Part shown: positions 1 through 11,161 of the stretch, piece after piece
How the letters are laid out: each line of letters starts with the position of its first letter
Position numbering within the stretch: position 1 is the stretch's first letter
DNA from: Paratrimastix pyriformis
Lineage: Eukaryota > Preaxostyla > Paratrimastigidae
Assembly (NCBI GenBank): GCA_027972325.1
Contig: JAPMOS010000129.1
Location: 1 to 55,000, forward strand
DNA length: 55,000 bases
Direction of reading: 5' to 3'
Made by a program: the position numbers and the translations under genes
The notes under the pieces: model-generated
Databases searched by the model: none
What the model saw: the letters and a program-made list of their open reading frames with translations, nothing else
Told to the model about the DNA's origin: nothing

Positions 1-790
1 CCACGACAAGCCCCCCGGCTACGAAGTCCGCTGCTCCCCCTCCTCAATCGGTCTGTTTACTGTTTTCCCTGATGTGTTGTGGGTTTCTCATGCCTCTCCT
101 CCAGGACCCACGACTTCTTTTCAACCGGAGGACAAGACCGAGGTGCACCTAAGCCGACAGGCTTTTACGAACGGATCTTCCCAAGCTGCTGGCAAGTTGG
201 TTCCCGAACACGAAACATCTGAATCCCGGCCTCATCGTCCCCGTTCACTTTTTGAAGCCGTTGACTGAGTACCATTTCTCCGCTCCCATCTGTGTTGAGT
301 TGCACAAGGTACTCACCCGGATGGTTCTCGCTTTCGGTGGCGTCCTTTTTCCTTGACCAGCGGACGCTGTTCTGATACGTCGCAGACCTACAGGGCCTGT
401 CAGCAAGAGCCTTGCTCATTACCCTGCTCCTTGATTCCGAGGCTGCATTCGACATCGACCACCCCATCGAGGGCCCGATGAGGCTCGATGAGATCGTCCT
501 CTGGGAACGCTCTTACCCCTTCTACCTCAGGGGTTCTCGTGACCGTTCCCTGTTGGAGCGCACTGACTACTACGGAGAACAGTTCCCCAAGGTATTCCTG
601 GCCTGCGAACGAATACCTCTCTCCGCGGACGAACGGAAGACCTATGACTGGTCGATTCAGTGCCACAAGTTCCGCACCAGCACCTGCTCGCGCGAGCTTC
701 CTACCCTTTGGGATTCTCTTAACTGGCCCCTTCCTCTGCCCCCTTCCCTGTCCTGTGGCTGAGTCCGAACCCGTGCCGGAATCCGTGCCC
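1..790 (+). CDS. Exon fragments of an unrecognised plus-strand gene, cut by the left edge
   Basis: Two stretches read like protein. The first (about 2-270) reads from the window edge as HDKPPGYEVRCSP, then a possible 52-base GT-AG intron (about 53-111), then an exon containing TTSFQPEDKTEVHLSRQ. The second (about 400-590) carries AAFDIDHPIEGPMRLDEI and ERSYPFYLRG, and ends at a plausible donor AAG/GTATTC near 592. The acidic, aromatic composition and lack of stops suggest real exons, but the joins between them are not resolved and I do not recognise the family. The 3' end of the gene would run into the retrotransposon to the right. A (GT)n run lies at about 806-818. Confidence 0.4.
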
Positions 791-1039
791 CTTCCCCGAG
801 AACGTGTGTGTGTGTGTGATACTTCCCGGCTTGCGCCGAGTCCGGAATCGGGCCGAAGCCCGCGGGTAACATGATCCCCCGGGCCGCCTTCCCGCAGGAC
901 AAGTCCTGCAGAAAGAGCACCCCAGGAGTTCATGGGTCGGCTACCGTCCCCCAGGGCGGTCTCCGCCGACTTCCGGACTACAGCTCTTTTCATTCCTGCC
1001 TCGAATTTTCGCACTTCTTCCTTTGCTGAATCGCTATGA

Positions 1040-1907
1040 GCATCGTTTTCCTGATTCCTGCCAGCTCGCTTCCCACCTCCTTTTGTCTTCATCCACACCC
1101 CATTTCCGCTGCCAGTCTACATGCATTCGCGTATTCCATCTTAAAGCCGCACTTCGCTCTCAACCTCATCACCTTCGTCACCACCGCCTCCGATATCCCT
1201 CCAGTTGTTTCCCCATCTCTCGGCGGCCCTCATAGTTGACCTGCACCATGCGACTCCCGGCCTCCTTCCTCAACATCGCCTCCAAAGCCCACAACGCTGG
1301 ATCCATCGGGAATCTCCCTAGCCCGCCCATTCTCAAACATCAGAATCCCCACATCAAACCGCGCCTTCCCCACCACTTTCTCCCAGTGCGCCAGAAACTC
1401 GGCTCCCAAAAGCAAACCCACCCTCCTGGATGATGAAAAGCTCACGCATCTGAATGTCCCCTTGATCGCCAAGCTCACACCGTGCTTCGGCTCACCCCCG
1501 GCTGGATTCTGTTCGCTTTCCTTCCCCGTACGGCACAATAACAATGCATCTAAACGCTCTTTTCCTCCTCTACCAATCGGACTCTCCGCCCACTTCCAAT
1601 TGCTCGAAAAACCGATCCATCTCCTCCTGGGGTTATATTCCGGATTCGCATAAATCAACAAGTCCCGATTCTCCTTAAATAGCCCGTACCCATCCACCGA
1701 ACCTCCCAGGAACCAGTCTTCCTTACTCGGCGTTCTATACTCTGGGAAACTGAGATCCGCATTCCCTGGGTGCGAAAACGCCATCACCGTTAGGCTTCCC
1801 GCCTGTCTCAGCAACGAAGATATAGTGTGGGAGTCGTCCATTGGTTCCTCAGCGTACTCATATGCGTCCGCCCTCCTTTGTCGTGCTTTTTCCTTCATAT
1901 CGGTCAC
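1040..1907 (-). pseudogene. Methyltransferase-like C-terminal region of the left LINE
   Basis: An open stretch runs from 1907 to 1230 on the minus strand. Homology to the other LINE continues past its stop to about 1040 (CRLAAEMG here, CELAAEMG there). It shows HPGNADLSFPEYRTPSKED, then YANPEYNPRRRW. The related domain at 34446-35360 has HPGNVDPTYEEYCTPAEED and FANPEYEQAA. A TP block followed about 35 residues later by NP-x-Y resembles Dam-type and PCIF1-type amino-methyltransferases, whose catalytic motif is (N/D/S)PP(Y/F/W). Here the second proline is replaced by E. The assignment rests on motif spacing only. It could instead be an unrelated domain restricted to this LINE family. Confidence 0.35.
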
Positions 1908-3899
1908 ACATCTCAGCTACCTCTGTCGAGAACGTTCCCAAAACTGTCCCATGTTCTCGCCCGAAACCATCTCCCGGGACCTCTCCATCATTGCCATAGC
2001 CTCACCTTCGTGATCTGCCTGCCCCTTATCTTCACACACTCTCCCATCGGCTCTACCCACTTCTCCTCGAGCAGCTGGTCCGGGTCTTCAGCTCCCTCCG
2101 CCTTGTCCAACCACTCACTAGCTTCACAGCATCCGCCCTTTCCTCTCTCCCACACATCCCGCCATCCCGCACTCAAACACCAAGTGGTTCATGTGGTCCT
2201 CACCCCACACCAACACTTCCCATCCCTCCCCGTTGATGTAGAACCGGATGTTGGCCGTGATATACCGCTGCAGGATTGCCATCATCGCCAGCTTCCCGAC
2301 ATCTCACACCTCATCGTTTGCACGTTGATCCCTCCGTTGCGACTCTGCGTTAACACAATCTCGTTTTACGAGCCGCCCTCCACATGCGACTTTTCCTCCC
2401 CATTCCTTCATCACCTCTCTGAAGTCTGTCTCCACCTCCTTCCGTCACTTCTGCACCAGCTTGAATCCTTTCTCCTTTGGCACCACGCCGGCTCCATCTA
2501 TGTCCGTCCCGCAATCTTGTCTGCCAATCTGTTCTCCGCATCCAGCGACGCACTGTTTTGATGTCCTTAACCCAGACCAGTCATCTTCCACGATGCTTTC
2601 ACAATCCGCTGCCCTCCGCAGCAGTCCCTCCGCCTTCGATTCTATCAGATCCGTTGGTTTCCACCAACCTTTATCAGTCCCTCAACCCACCCCTTTGCAC
2701 TTTACTGTCCGTTCTCACTTCCACATTCGCATCCTGTCCAATCCGAATAGCCTCCAGAATAGCCTCCAACCCGCTTCATTGTCTGCCCTCGACCCGAACA
2801 CCTCCTCCCTGCTCTCACCGCCAGCGCCCCATTTTAATCTTCAATCACCGCGAACGCCGCCCGTCTTCCTTCCGGCTTTGTCGCACTCCCATCAGAAACA
2901 ACCTCCATTCCGCCTCGCTCCACCACTTTACTTCCACCTCATCACACCCGCCATCAACTCCTCCTGCCTTCCAATACCTGTCCCACTTCACCAGCCCTTG
3001 CCCCTCCCCTGATCTTGTTCTCTTCCTCCATCGACTCGCCGCATCGATCTCCACTCGCTCACCCATTTATTTCTTTTGACCCACCCATGCGACTTTGCCT
3101 GACTTTCGATTTTATTTCTGCTGATTCTGGACGATGAACCTCCTTCCTCATTCCGATGCTTCTGCCTTCCTGCTGATTTCCTTCCTGAATCCGCTCTCGC
3201 CACCTGCAGATAGTCTGACTCACCCTGTTACCATACAGACACACCCGCTTTTGATCATCTCCACATACTGCGGCATCACCTTTCCAATGAAATCTTCCCC
3301 TATGATGAGGTCCGCCACACTCCGAATCTTCCTTTTCATGAGGGTGTCTGTGCTTCTTTGTTATCTTGCAGGGCTCCGCCTTCCAGTGTTCGGCTGCCAC
3401 TCACCCTCCCAGTCTCACCTGCAATGCTCAATCACCAATCCCCGGCATCTTCTCCTGCCGTGCATCTTCACCACTTCCCTGCATCATCCAACATCACGCG
3501 TCGTCCACATTTCTGCAGCAGCGCGATCTCCTCCCTCAGCACCACTCCACACCCCTGCTCGTCCGCCATCCTCCCCAGAATTTGTGTCATCACCATCATA
3601 TCATGGACATCAATCGGGTCCTTCAGCCCCATACCCCTTCCTCCTCCGGAAAGAACAGCACCTCTGCCGGGTCGCATTTCCCAATACAACCTCCGATTTC
3701 CCTGAACACCCTCGCATATCTCTGCTTCAGTGTTTCCAAGTCCCTTGTCGGTGGGCACTGCCTCGCCGTATTGTAGGCAAGTCGACACACCTCATTAATC
3801 ATTTGCACCATCAACCTCGGAGGGACCTTCTTGTCCATGAGCCTGTGCAGTCGCCCACACATTTTCTGGATCACCTTCTCCGTGTTGACCTTCATGTTC

Positions 3900-5000
3900 A
3901 TCTCCTCATCTATCCATATCCCAAGATACCGAATTGCTCCACCCTTTGCTGCACTCTGATCTTCCGACCCTCTCCCAGATCCAAGTCCGTCTCCCCTTCA
4001 CCCCGCCACACAGGTAGTCACACTTGCTCCACGACAGCTCCATACCAGCCTCTTCCACTTTCCGCCTTACCGTATTCACCAAACGGACCATCTGTTCCCT
4101 TGTTCTCGTCACCAACATAATGTCGTCCGCAAATGCCAACACCTTTACCTTCCTGCCGCTATCCAGAATATAGCCCTCCTGTCGTCTCACCTCCGCCAAG
4201 ACTCCCTCCATGAAGGAGATAAACAGCAGGCAGGACAACGGGTCCCCTGACTAATTCCTCTCTCAATGTCATAGCTATCCGTCAACCCGTACCCCGTGAT
4301 CACACGCGCCTTTCTCCCCCATACAAGCTGTCCACATACCTGACAAATTCCTCTTCCACCCCCATCCTTCTCAACCCCTTTCTGAGCGCCTCCATGTCAA
4401 CTGTATCATAGGCCTTTCTTATATCTAGCGCGCACATGTGGAACTCCTTACCTCCCATAATCTTCGAGTCCGTCAACACCCCCAAAATCTCGGCAATCGG
4501 CGTCTCAATCCTCCGATCCCTCAGGAAACCAAACTGCTCCGCCCCGAATACCCCTTTTCAACGCACCAGTCTTGAAATCTCGAGGCAATCACTACCTGCA
4601 GTCCTTTCAAAAGACCTGTATTAAAGTTATAGGCCTTCTTCCCGCCGGATCCCCGGATGCTCCGTCTGCGATTTGTTGCCATATAGACCGAGCTGAGTTT
4701 CAGCTCCTCAGGAACCTCAGACTTCTGCAACATCTCGTTGTATCGCCCCCAACCACTCCTTAATTTCGTCCTGACAAGCATGGACCATCTCCGCCGTCAC
4801 TCCATCCGCCAGCCGCTTTCCCGTCCGGCAAAGCCCCCAGTATTGTCTGATGCCACCCTTCCACCTCCTTCAGTCTTTGCCGCCCCCGTCCCCACCGGCA
4901 GCTTCCTTTTGAGCCCCGCCATGAAACCCCACCATCCCTCTTAACCTCCGCCGGGTCCGACACCACCCTGTCCATCTTCCTCCGCATTTCGAGTCATAGG
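3900..5000 (-). pseudogene. Reverse-transcriptase core of the left LINE
   Basis: Three minus-strand segments in different frames together cover RT motifs. 4781-4521 has an RT-type N-terminal stretch. 4485-4300 has FHMCALDIRKAYDTVD followed by RYVDSLYGG. 4238-3906 has the catalytic box AFADDIMLV followed by an SWSKCDYL block of the thumb. The Y/FADD box is intact, but the region needs at least two frame changes to read through, so the domain is not expressed as it stands. The same thumb region recurs in the second LINE of this window, which supports a common family. Confidence 0.8.
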
Positions 5001-6249
5001 TTGTAATTGGCGCCGCGCCATCCGTCATGATACCCTTATAGATACGCTTGCGCTTTCCTCCAATGCCCTATCTCTCTTACCATAATGCACCGACCTCATC
5101 TTCGCCAGCTGTTTCAACATCTCCTCTCACTCAAGTCCTCCTCCGCCAGCGCTCTCCCTCAATTTCTTTATCCTGAAAGGCTCAAAATCTCGATCCGTAT
5201 TCATCACATCCCTATAGCCGAAAACGCAGCCAGCTGTCACCCGAAGAAACTCACTCATCTGTTCAAATGATGGCTCCTCCTTCACAGCTGCCTCTCGCAA
5301 CATTTGCGCAACCTTCCCACGGTACTTTTCCATTTTCCCAACCATAACATCATACTCCTCCTTCTTCTTGTCCCGCAACAGTGCCTCCACATCCGTCCGG
5401 GAAGGGCAGATGGCCACCTTCCTCCGAGCCATTTTCACCGCAGAGGCGCCATGTTTCGGAGATCCGTTACAATCATGTGGTGATCCGTGACCGCCTGCCA
5501 CTGAATCTCATCATTCCGCCAAACAAACAAATTGTCCAGCACCCTCCCATTGTCCCCTGCGTCGACAGACAAATCCAACCGGCCCTCCCCTTCCCTTCAT
5601 GCTCTTTCGCCACCGTCCCACCCTTCCGGCTCCGGATGTTATCTCCCCGCCTTCCCAACCATCTTCGCCACATCATACAATCCCAGTTTCTCTTGTCCCT
5701 CCTTCCTTAGCCCATCCGTTCGCATCTGTGTACACCACGACTCCTCTCCCATCCGACGCCCCCGCCACACACCTCCAACCGCTCCAAGATCACACCTTAC
5801 CCTCACGTTCGCCTCTCCGTCCCCAGTAGGAAAATACATGTTGATGAGTCTCATCTGATTCTTCCTCCGTCCAGTCCATAAACATGAGATAACCAGGAAT
5901 CACCTCCGTAATCTTTCGAACTGCCACTTGCAGTGTTTTCTATACCCAATCATCACCCCCTCTCGGGTGCCGCTTAACAGACTCCTCCGCCACAGAGCTC
6001 CTCCAGCACCACCCCTTCATCCATTTTCCTGCAGAAATTCTTTATTGTCCCTCGTTCCTTTCGTTTCCTGCAAAAGCGCTGTCCGTTCGACCCACCTTCA
6101 GCAAATCTTCTACATTTTTCTTTTCCATTCCGAGCCCAGCCCCCGCACATTCCATCCGACCACCCTCACCCGATCCTCCTCTTCCCCGGCAGCCCCGCCC
6201 TCAAGTTAGCCTCCTTTTTCGCAGCACCACTTTTCCACCCCACAAAATT

Positions 6250-7640
6250 CTGCCTCCGCCTTTCATCACACCCGCTCAATATCCAGCCTTCTGCATCCTT
6301 TCCCTTTCCTTCCGCGCCTTCACTCCTTCCTCCCCGCGGCACCCTGACCTCGGTAACTATCCCCACTGCGCTTCACACCCCCATGCATGCTCCGCCCCGG
6401 CCCATCCCTGCTCCCCAGCCTTCCCACCTCCCATCTGCATCTTCACACCTCCGAACGCCGGTCCCGGCCGACTTCCTCATCTTCGAAGCCTTTTCCTGCC
6501 CTCCACATACAGGAACACATCTCCATGACCTGCTTCCTCTTCCCCAACTTCTCCGACCCTGCTGTTTAAACCTCCACCATTGTCTCCAATTTTGACCGCC
6601 ACCCAGTGTCGCCCACCCCCTCTCCCACAAAACTCCGCCACCGCTACCATGTGATACACCTTACCGCCCACTTCCACCACATCCGGCTGGACCCTCCATT
6701 GCCTCTTATCAACCATCCCTTCCCTACCCCGCGTCACTTGGACGACCATAACACCCTCTGTTCCCACCACCCGCTCCTCCCTCGCATGCCAACGATCCAC
6801 CCCACACCCTGATTTGAAAGGATCACCCTTCCCACAGCGTCACTCATTTTCTCCAGATCCTGCCCAATCTCACCGTTAGATCGCTTCTCTCTCTCCGTTC
6901 CGCTACTCATAAGCTCACACTCCTGACATGTGTCCTCCACTTCCACAGTTACCTTTGCCGCTATCCCAGACCTCCGCAGCAATTCAACGAGGGCCTCCTC
7001 CGCTTCCCCATCCTGCCCTTCGTCCAAACCCCTCGCCCTCCCTCCACACCCCTTCTTCCCACCCGGTCCCATGACCTCCCCGCATATCTCGTACAACTCC
7101 CCCACCCCCAGCCGCCTCAACCACCTGGAGGGCCGTGCTGATCCAGCAGCGGTGGCCAGTGACATTAACTATTCCTCTATACATTCCGCCCCCATTACCA
7201 TCCTCCAGCTCTCCATCACCCTCCCCACTCCATTTCCACCTCCATAATCCTGCTCCCCACCGCCTCCAATTTTACCGATGTCATCGTCATTACAATAAAC
7301 TCAACCAACCCAACCAGCTTTTCAAAACTCAGCCAAGTCAATGTCAGCCCACCCCTTTTCCACCCTCCTTCATCCCCACCCATCTCTTAAATCGGTCAAC
7401 AATAAAATTCCAATTGGCCTGGCATGCTAGACCTTCCAAGTCCCCCAAGCGTACATTATCACTTGCAACCATGATATCCGAGCCAGTCTCCTTTCCAAAC
7501 CTCCCTGTCCCAAGAGCACTGCCGAAACTCAAAGGAGTCTACAAGGCAAACGGCAACAAGGAAAACATTCGCACAGACCGTAAGCAAAAGGAAGCCAGCC
7601 CCAGCCACCTGAGCCAAAGTAGTATGCCCCCGATGTCGCC
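6250..7640. other. Pyrimidine-rich stretch, possible 5' part of the left LINE
   Basis: The plus strand is strongly C/T-rich. Minus-strand frames are open in pieces of 60-140 codons, for example 7165-6734 with CQECELMSSGTEREK and a G-rich stretch at 6630-6373. This is where an upstream gag-like ORF or the N-terminus of the LINE polyprotein would lie, but I see no zinc-knuckle pattern and cannot set the 5' end. No host gene is recognised. Confidence 0.3.
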
Positions 7641-7699
7641 AGCCTGTGCCGCATTCCCATCCCCGGCATCGTCCTCCATCCCACCATCGAGGTTTTCCC

Positions 7700-8010
7700 C
7701 AAAGTCGGGTTCTCCTCTGCTTCCCTCATGAGGTTGTCCCCTTCGGCGGGTTTTCCTCCTTCTTGAGGTTGTCCCCTTGTTTTCCTCCTCCGTGTCCGTC
7801 CCCACCCAGCCGATGTCGCCCAGCGATGCCCCGGTTGTCCCCGACGGCGGGTTTTCCTCCTGAGGTTGTCCCCTTCTTGGTTTTCTCCATCGTGTCCATC
7901 CCCACCCAGCCGGTGTCGCCCAGCGATGCCCCTTGAGGTTGTCCCCGAGCGGGGTTTTCTCCTTCTTGAGGTTGTCCCCATCGGGTTTTCCTCGTACCAC
8001 TCGGTGAGGT
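7700..8010. repeat. Degenerate minisatellite with GAGGTTGTCCCC core
   Basis: The phrase GAGGTTGTCCCC recurs at least six times, alternating with GGTTTTCCTCC-like and CACCCAGCCG(A/G)TGTCGCCCAGC blocks. Spacing varies between roughly 25 and 90 bases, so this is an imperfect tandem array and not a CRISPR array. Both strands stay open across much of it because of the repeat structure. Confidence 0.75.
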
Positions 8011-8049
8011 TTGCCTGCCACATTTTAGCCAGGTTGTCCTCGACCCTCT

Positions 8050-8700
8050 CTGGCCACCCCAGGTAACGATCCCTAGGGCATCCCGCCGACGTAGCCCAGC
8101 GGCCCCTCCTTCCAGCACCCGCAGGAACCGCTGCGGTGTTAAGGGGTCCTGGTTTGACCGTTGACCCTTGACCGGCCCTAGCGTCACCACCAGTCCTACC
8201 GAGATCATCGATCTCAGGAAATGAGTAAACTGTAACAAATGAATACTCACACAGACCTTCAGACGTCGTCCAAAGTTGCCCATTCATTCGGAGGTTTTGT
8301 GCGGATGCAGGCATTGGAGCTCCCATCTGCTGAGTCCAGTATTGGAATTGGATGACTGAAAAAGAGGTACACACAGACCAACCCCATTCCAGGAAAGCTC
8401 AAAACAATAACCAGGCTGCCCTTGACCAGCCTTAACAGAATCAGCGGCCACATTCCTAAAAGTTTCTGAAGATGACAAAAGAATACCGGAAAGACAGACT
8501 CTCTCCCAAAGAACGTGCCGCATCAGCAACATCCCAGAGAAGGATCTTCCATCTGACCAGACGGTCAGACAGGCATCTCAGGGGCCAGATATCTGAAATT
8601 CTAAGGATGAGCCGCTGCCAGACGTCCCAACAACCAACAAACCGGTAGTTATTTCCGACACCAGACAGGGCCCACCTCCGAGGCAAAGCACTCTGTCCAG
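8050..8700 (-). CDS. Exon-like fragments of an unrecognised minus-strand gene
   Basis: Minus-strand peptides in different frames look coding. ETFRNVAADSVKAGQGQPG then YCFELSWN lies at about 8490-8385. After a plausible intron ending in CAG near 8331 comes a segment reading DGSSNACIRTKPPNEWATL (about 8325-8265). Then EIDDLGRTGGDARAGQG lies at about 8220-8160. The fragments suggest short exons separated by introns of 50-60 nt, but no complete model can be built and the family is not recognised. The 3' side runs into the minisatellite. Confidence 0.3.
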
Positions 8701-9330
8701 CCGGGAGACTATGATCAAAGCATGATTAGAAACTCTCCATCCATCTTCCTCCATCCACAGACCAACGAGACATCGGCTAGACATACCACACCAACCTGAG
8801 GGCAGCCGCCACCCAATGCAGCCACCACACCAAGCCGGCACACCATCCAACCACAGTTGGAAGTAGGGGCGCTCAGCCCACCAGAAAACGCGGGAGAAAA
8901 CAGCCATCCCAACCCCGCCAACCCTCCTGATCCCATCTCTCCCGTCCACCACCGGCCTTCGCCCTTCCAGAGGTTTTCTTTATCCAACCGACAACCATTG
9001 CCAGTTCTTTGATCAACTAGTACCCTTTAATTTCCCACCACTTCCCGTTCTTCCTTCTTGTCTGATATCTCCACCCACCACTTTATTCCACTCTCTCCAC
9101 CAATTCCACCATCGTTCCACCTCCTCTTGCATTGATTCTCCCCATTCCAACAAGCCCTCCCCTTCTCTTTTTCCATATCCCTCGCCTTTTTCTTTGTTTA
9201 TACACCCAAACAAAACTCGCGATTACACGATCCACCTCACCAATTGCGCCCACCCCTTCCATTATTCTCCACCCAGTCCCCTTTCTGCACCCTTTACCAG
9301 CCCCCACTCGTTTTCAGACAGTGCCAACAC
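8700..9330. other. No gene recognised
   Basis: 8700-9000 is A/C-rich and has no convincing coding signal. 9000-9330 is C/T-rich on the plus strand with scattered short open frames on both strands. I see no motif, repeat or RNA gene here. Confidence 0.5.
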
Positions 9331-10383
9331 AGAAGGACAGGGGAGGGGGCCGATGATCACAGCAGCTGCCCACCCCCACGCACCCGTCCACAACCCGCCC
9401 AGCTCCTACACTCACAGCCCGCCCGTATCCGCAACAACAACAGCCCCCACTTCCTGCCCCTCCGCGCCATAGCCCGGGCCCTGGGGACCTCGTCGGTCGG
9501 GATGCGGAGGACGAAGCCCCGTCCCACCGCCCCGAATCCAAATCGCGATCCTTCAGTTTGATTTGGTCCGGGCGGTGAGACCGCTCGTCGCAAACCACCG
9601 CATCACGTCGGCCACCGATCTGCAACCAGCCGGCCGCAGCACGATGACCGTCTTGCCAGGCACATTCTCGAACTGCTCCGACCGCTCCCCGGCAAAATCG
9701 GCCGACGACCCGCCACGACCGATGGCCACACTGGCGGGCCCTCACCACACATAGCACACGGAACACCTTCATCATAGGGTCTTGCACCTACCAAGAGATG
9801 ATCATTCCCAACCCCCACCTGACAGACCTTGCCATGAACTTGTTTCCCAGTCACAAAGCAGCCAGGATTGGCTTCCCTAATCGCTTTCAGGAGCAACTCC
9901 AGGAGAAGTCCCCAACAATCGTAGTGGCTGAGCGCGACTCAGGTAATTCCTCCATTCGGTGGTCCAGGATGTCCAATCCCTTCACCCCACAAAACTTGTC
10001 CAATAGCTCTAAATCGTCTTCATAGATGAGCACCTCAAAGGAGGGGTAGGAGCCCTCCACAAGCGGCTCAGCGAATCCATCCCTCCATTGCCAATGTCAA
10101 GTTTCGATAGTTGGGCGAGGACGAGTCCAGAGGCTTCTTGAAACGAACCGGAACACGGACTCTCTGCGACAAAAGAGACATCATCCAACAAACTACCAGT
10201 AAGACCACGATCACATTGATAGGCCAGGACCCGATGCAGGTCCCCCTCACCCCACCACAAAAGCGAAATGTACCGACCTTACCCTCACGTCTCTTTGCTC
10301 GCAGCCTCCGATTGCGCAACAGCTGCTTCTGCATCCCGTTTCTCCTCAATCTTCCCGGCTTCTTCCATTTGCTCCATCGTCAT
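9330..10383 (-). CDS. Unrecognised minus-strand gene, several exons
   Basis: A start at 10383 or 10377 opens MTMEQMEEAGKIEEKRD, a charged helical stretch that ends at a donor-like GTGAGG about 95 bases on. Further exon-like pieces follow: DRGLTGSLLDDVSFVAES (about 10200-10140); SFEVLIYEDDLELLDKF then LDILDHRMEELPESRS (about 10045-9935); KAIREANPGCFVTGKQVHG (about 9890-9830); and VPGKTVIVLRPAGCRSVADV (about 9670-9600). Frame joins between the second and third pieces are unclear. An alternative frame at 10349-10068 gives a hydrophobic run resembling a membrane anchor, which I consider less likely than the soluble reading. No family is recognised. Confidence 0.45.
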
Positions 10384-10459
10384 CCCAGATTGTTCTTCAG
10401 TCTTGTTCATCGGAAAATAGCAAGAGGCAGCGAGAGAATCAACGCAAAAACAGGGCAAA

Positions 10460-10625
10460 GGAATTCAAAACTCGAGGGTCTATGCGACCGGGGACCCCGA
10501 GAACGTGCCGGTAGCCGATGATGACGAAGATGAATGGTTTGCCGGCGATAAATTCGGATGACGACACTGGCAACAACGACTACAACGCCAACCCCCAAGG
10601 CGAAGACGAAGACGAAGACGAGTAA
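10460..10625 (+). CDS. Acidic C-terminal exon candidate
   Basis: The plus strand reads VYATGDPENVPVADDDEDE then WFAGDKFG. One base later, in another frame, it reads SDDDTGNNDYNANPQ, and it finishes with EDEDEDE before TAATGA at 10622-10627. The acidic tail with tandem GAAGAC codons looks like the end of a protein, but a single frame change is needed and no upstream exon is identified. It may be a fragment or a repeat-driven illusion. Confidence 0.3.
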
Positions 10626-10627
10626 TG

Positions 10628-11105
10628 AATCTGGCTCTCTTTTGATCCGAAATTAGAGGCTCGACGTTTTCTCTCGAAAAAGGAGGAGGAGTGCGTCAGG
10701 GTGAAGCAAGGTGAAAGTGAAGCAAGGAGGATTTGGGAGGGTCTGTTCATGAAAACCCGCGGGCCCTCACTACAGACAGGCCGAGTGGGAGGGTCTGTCC
10801 ACGAAAACCCGGAGGCCAGAGCGTCGGGCTTTTTCTATAGAAATCTCAATGTCTATAGCGTCCACAGAAACCCTGGAACATTCACTTGGCTTGGAGTCAA
10901 GGGAGAACGTTGAGGCGATGACCGCTCAGATGAGGCAACGATATCATCAATCGAATCCAAATTCCGCTCTTCTGAGGGCTCGGGCAGGGTTTCGATAGCG
11001 CTAGACGCTTGCGAAGATGGTGCTTGCATCAGAAAATCAACCGATCGTTCGCGAATTCAACCAACAGAACAAAAGCAGCGAGTAGCCGCTATAACCCGTC
11101 GGACC
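10628..11105. other. Unique intergenic sequence with a short imperfect repeat
   Basis: No gene is seen. A phrase GGGAGGGTCTGT(T/C)CA(T/C)GAAAACCC occurs twice, about 10736 and 10790. Homology to copy B of the large duplication starts immediately after this stretch. Confidence 0.5.
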
Positions 11106-11161
11106 CATAACCGAGCATGAAGGGCCGCAAACTGGAAAGGGAAAGGAAATGGTGAGACAGA

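Larger units (their letters stand above)
900..6250 (-). mobile_element. Decayed LINE with AP endonuclease, RT, RNase H and a C-terminal methyltransferase-like domain
   Basis: Read on the minus strand, the domains come in this order. Endonuclease at about 6180-5440: WNVRGLGSEWKRK, INMYFPTGDGE and a terminal TDHHMIVTD. Reverse transcriptase at about 5200-3500: LDIRKAYDTVDMEAL, then AFADDIMLVTR. RNase H at about 2900-2500: SDGSATKPEGRRAAFAV, then a DNEA block and an RTDSK block. The last domain lies at about 1907-1040. Frame changes are frequent, so this copy is dead. The order APE-RT-RNase H places it near the I/Tad1 type of non-LTR elements. The 3' end is unresolved between about 820 and 1030, with no clean poly(A). 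The 5' part may extend to about 7350. It is related to the LINE at 32197-35483, sharing for example a GLK(D/S)P(I/T)DVHD block. Confidence 0.8.

Noticed and set aside
900-6250. Reading the left RT element as an LTR retrotransposon or endogenous virus
   Set aside because: It has an AP endonuclease ahead of the RT, RNase H after it, no integrase or protease, and no terminal direct repeats. These are non-LTR features.
7640-8020. Regularly spaced GTTGTCCCC words suggesting a CRISPR array
   Set aside because: Spacing is irregular, the intervening sequences are themselves repeats, and the window is clearly eukaryotic.
10068-10349. Type II membrane protein with a signal anchor (NVIVVLLVVCWMM)
   Set aside because: An overlapping frame gives a soluble stretch with better codon composition that connects to other exon-like pieces. 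The anchor reading is probably a shadow.
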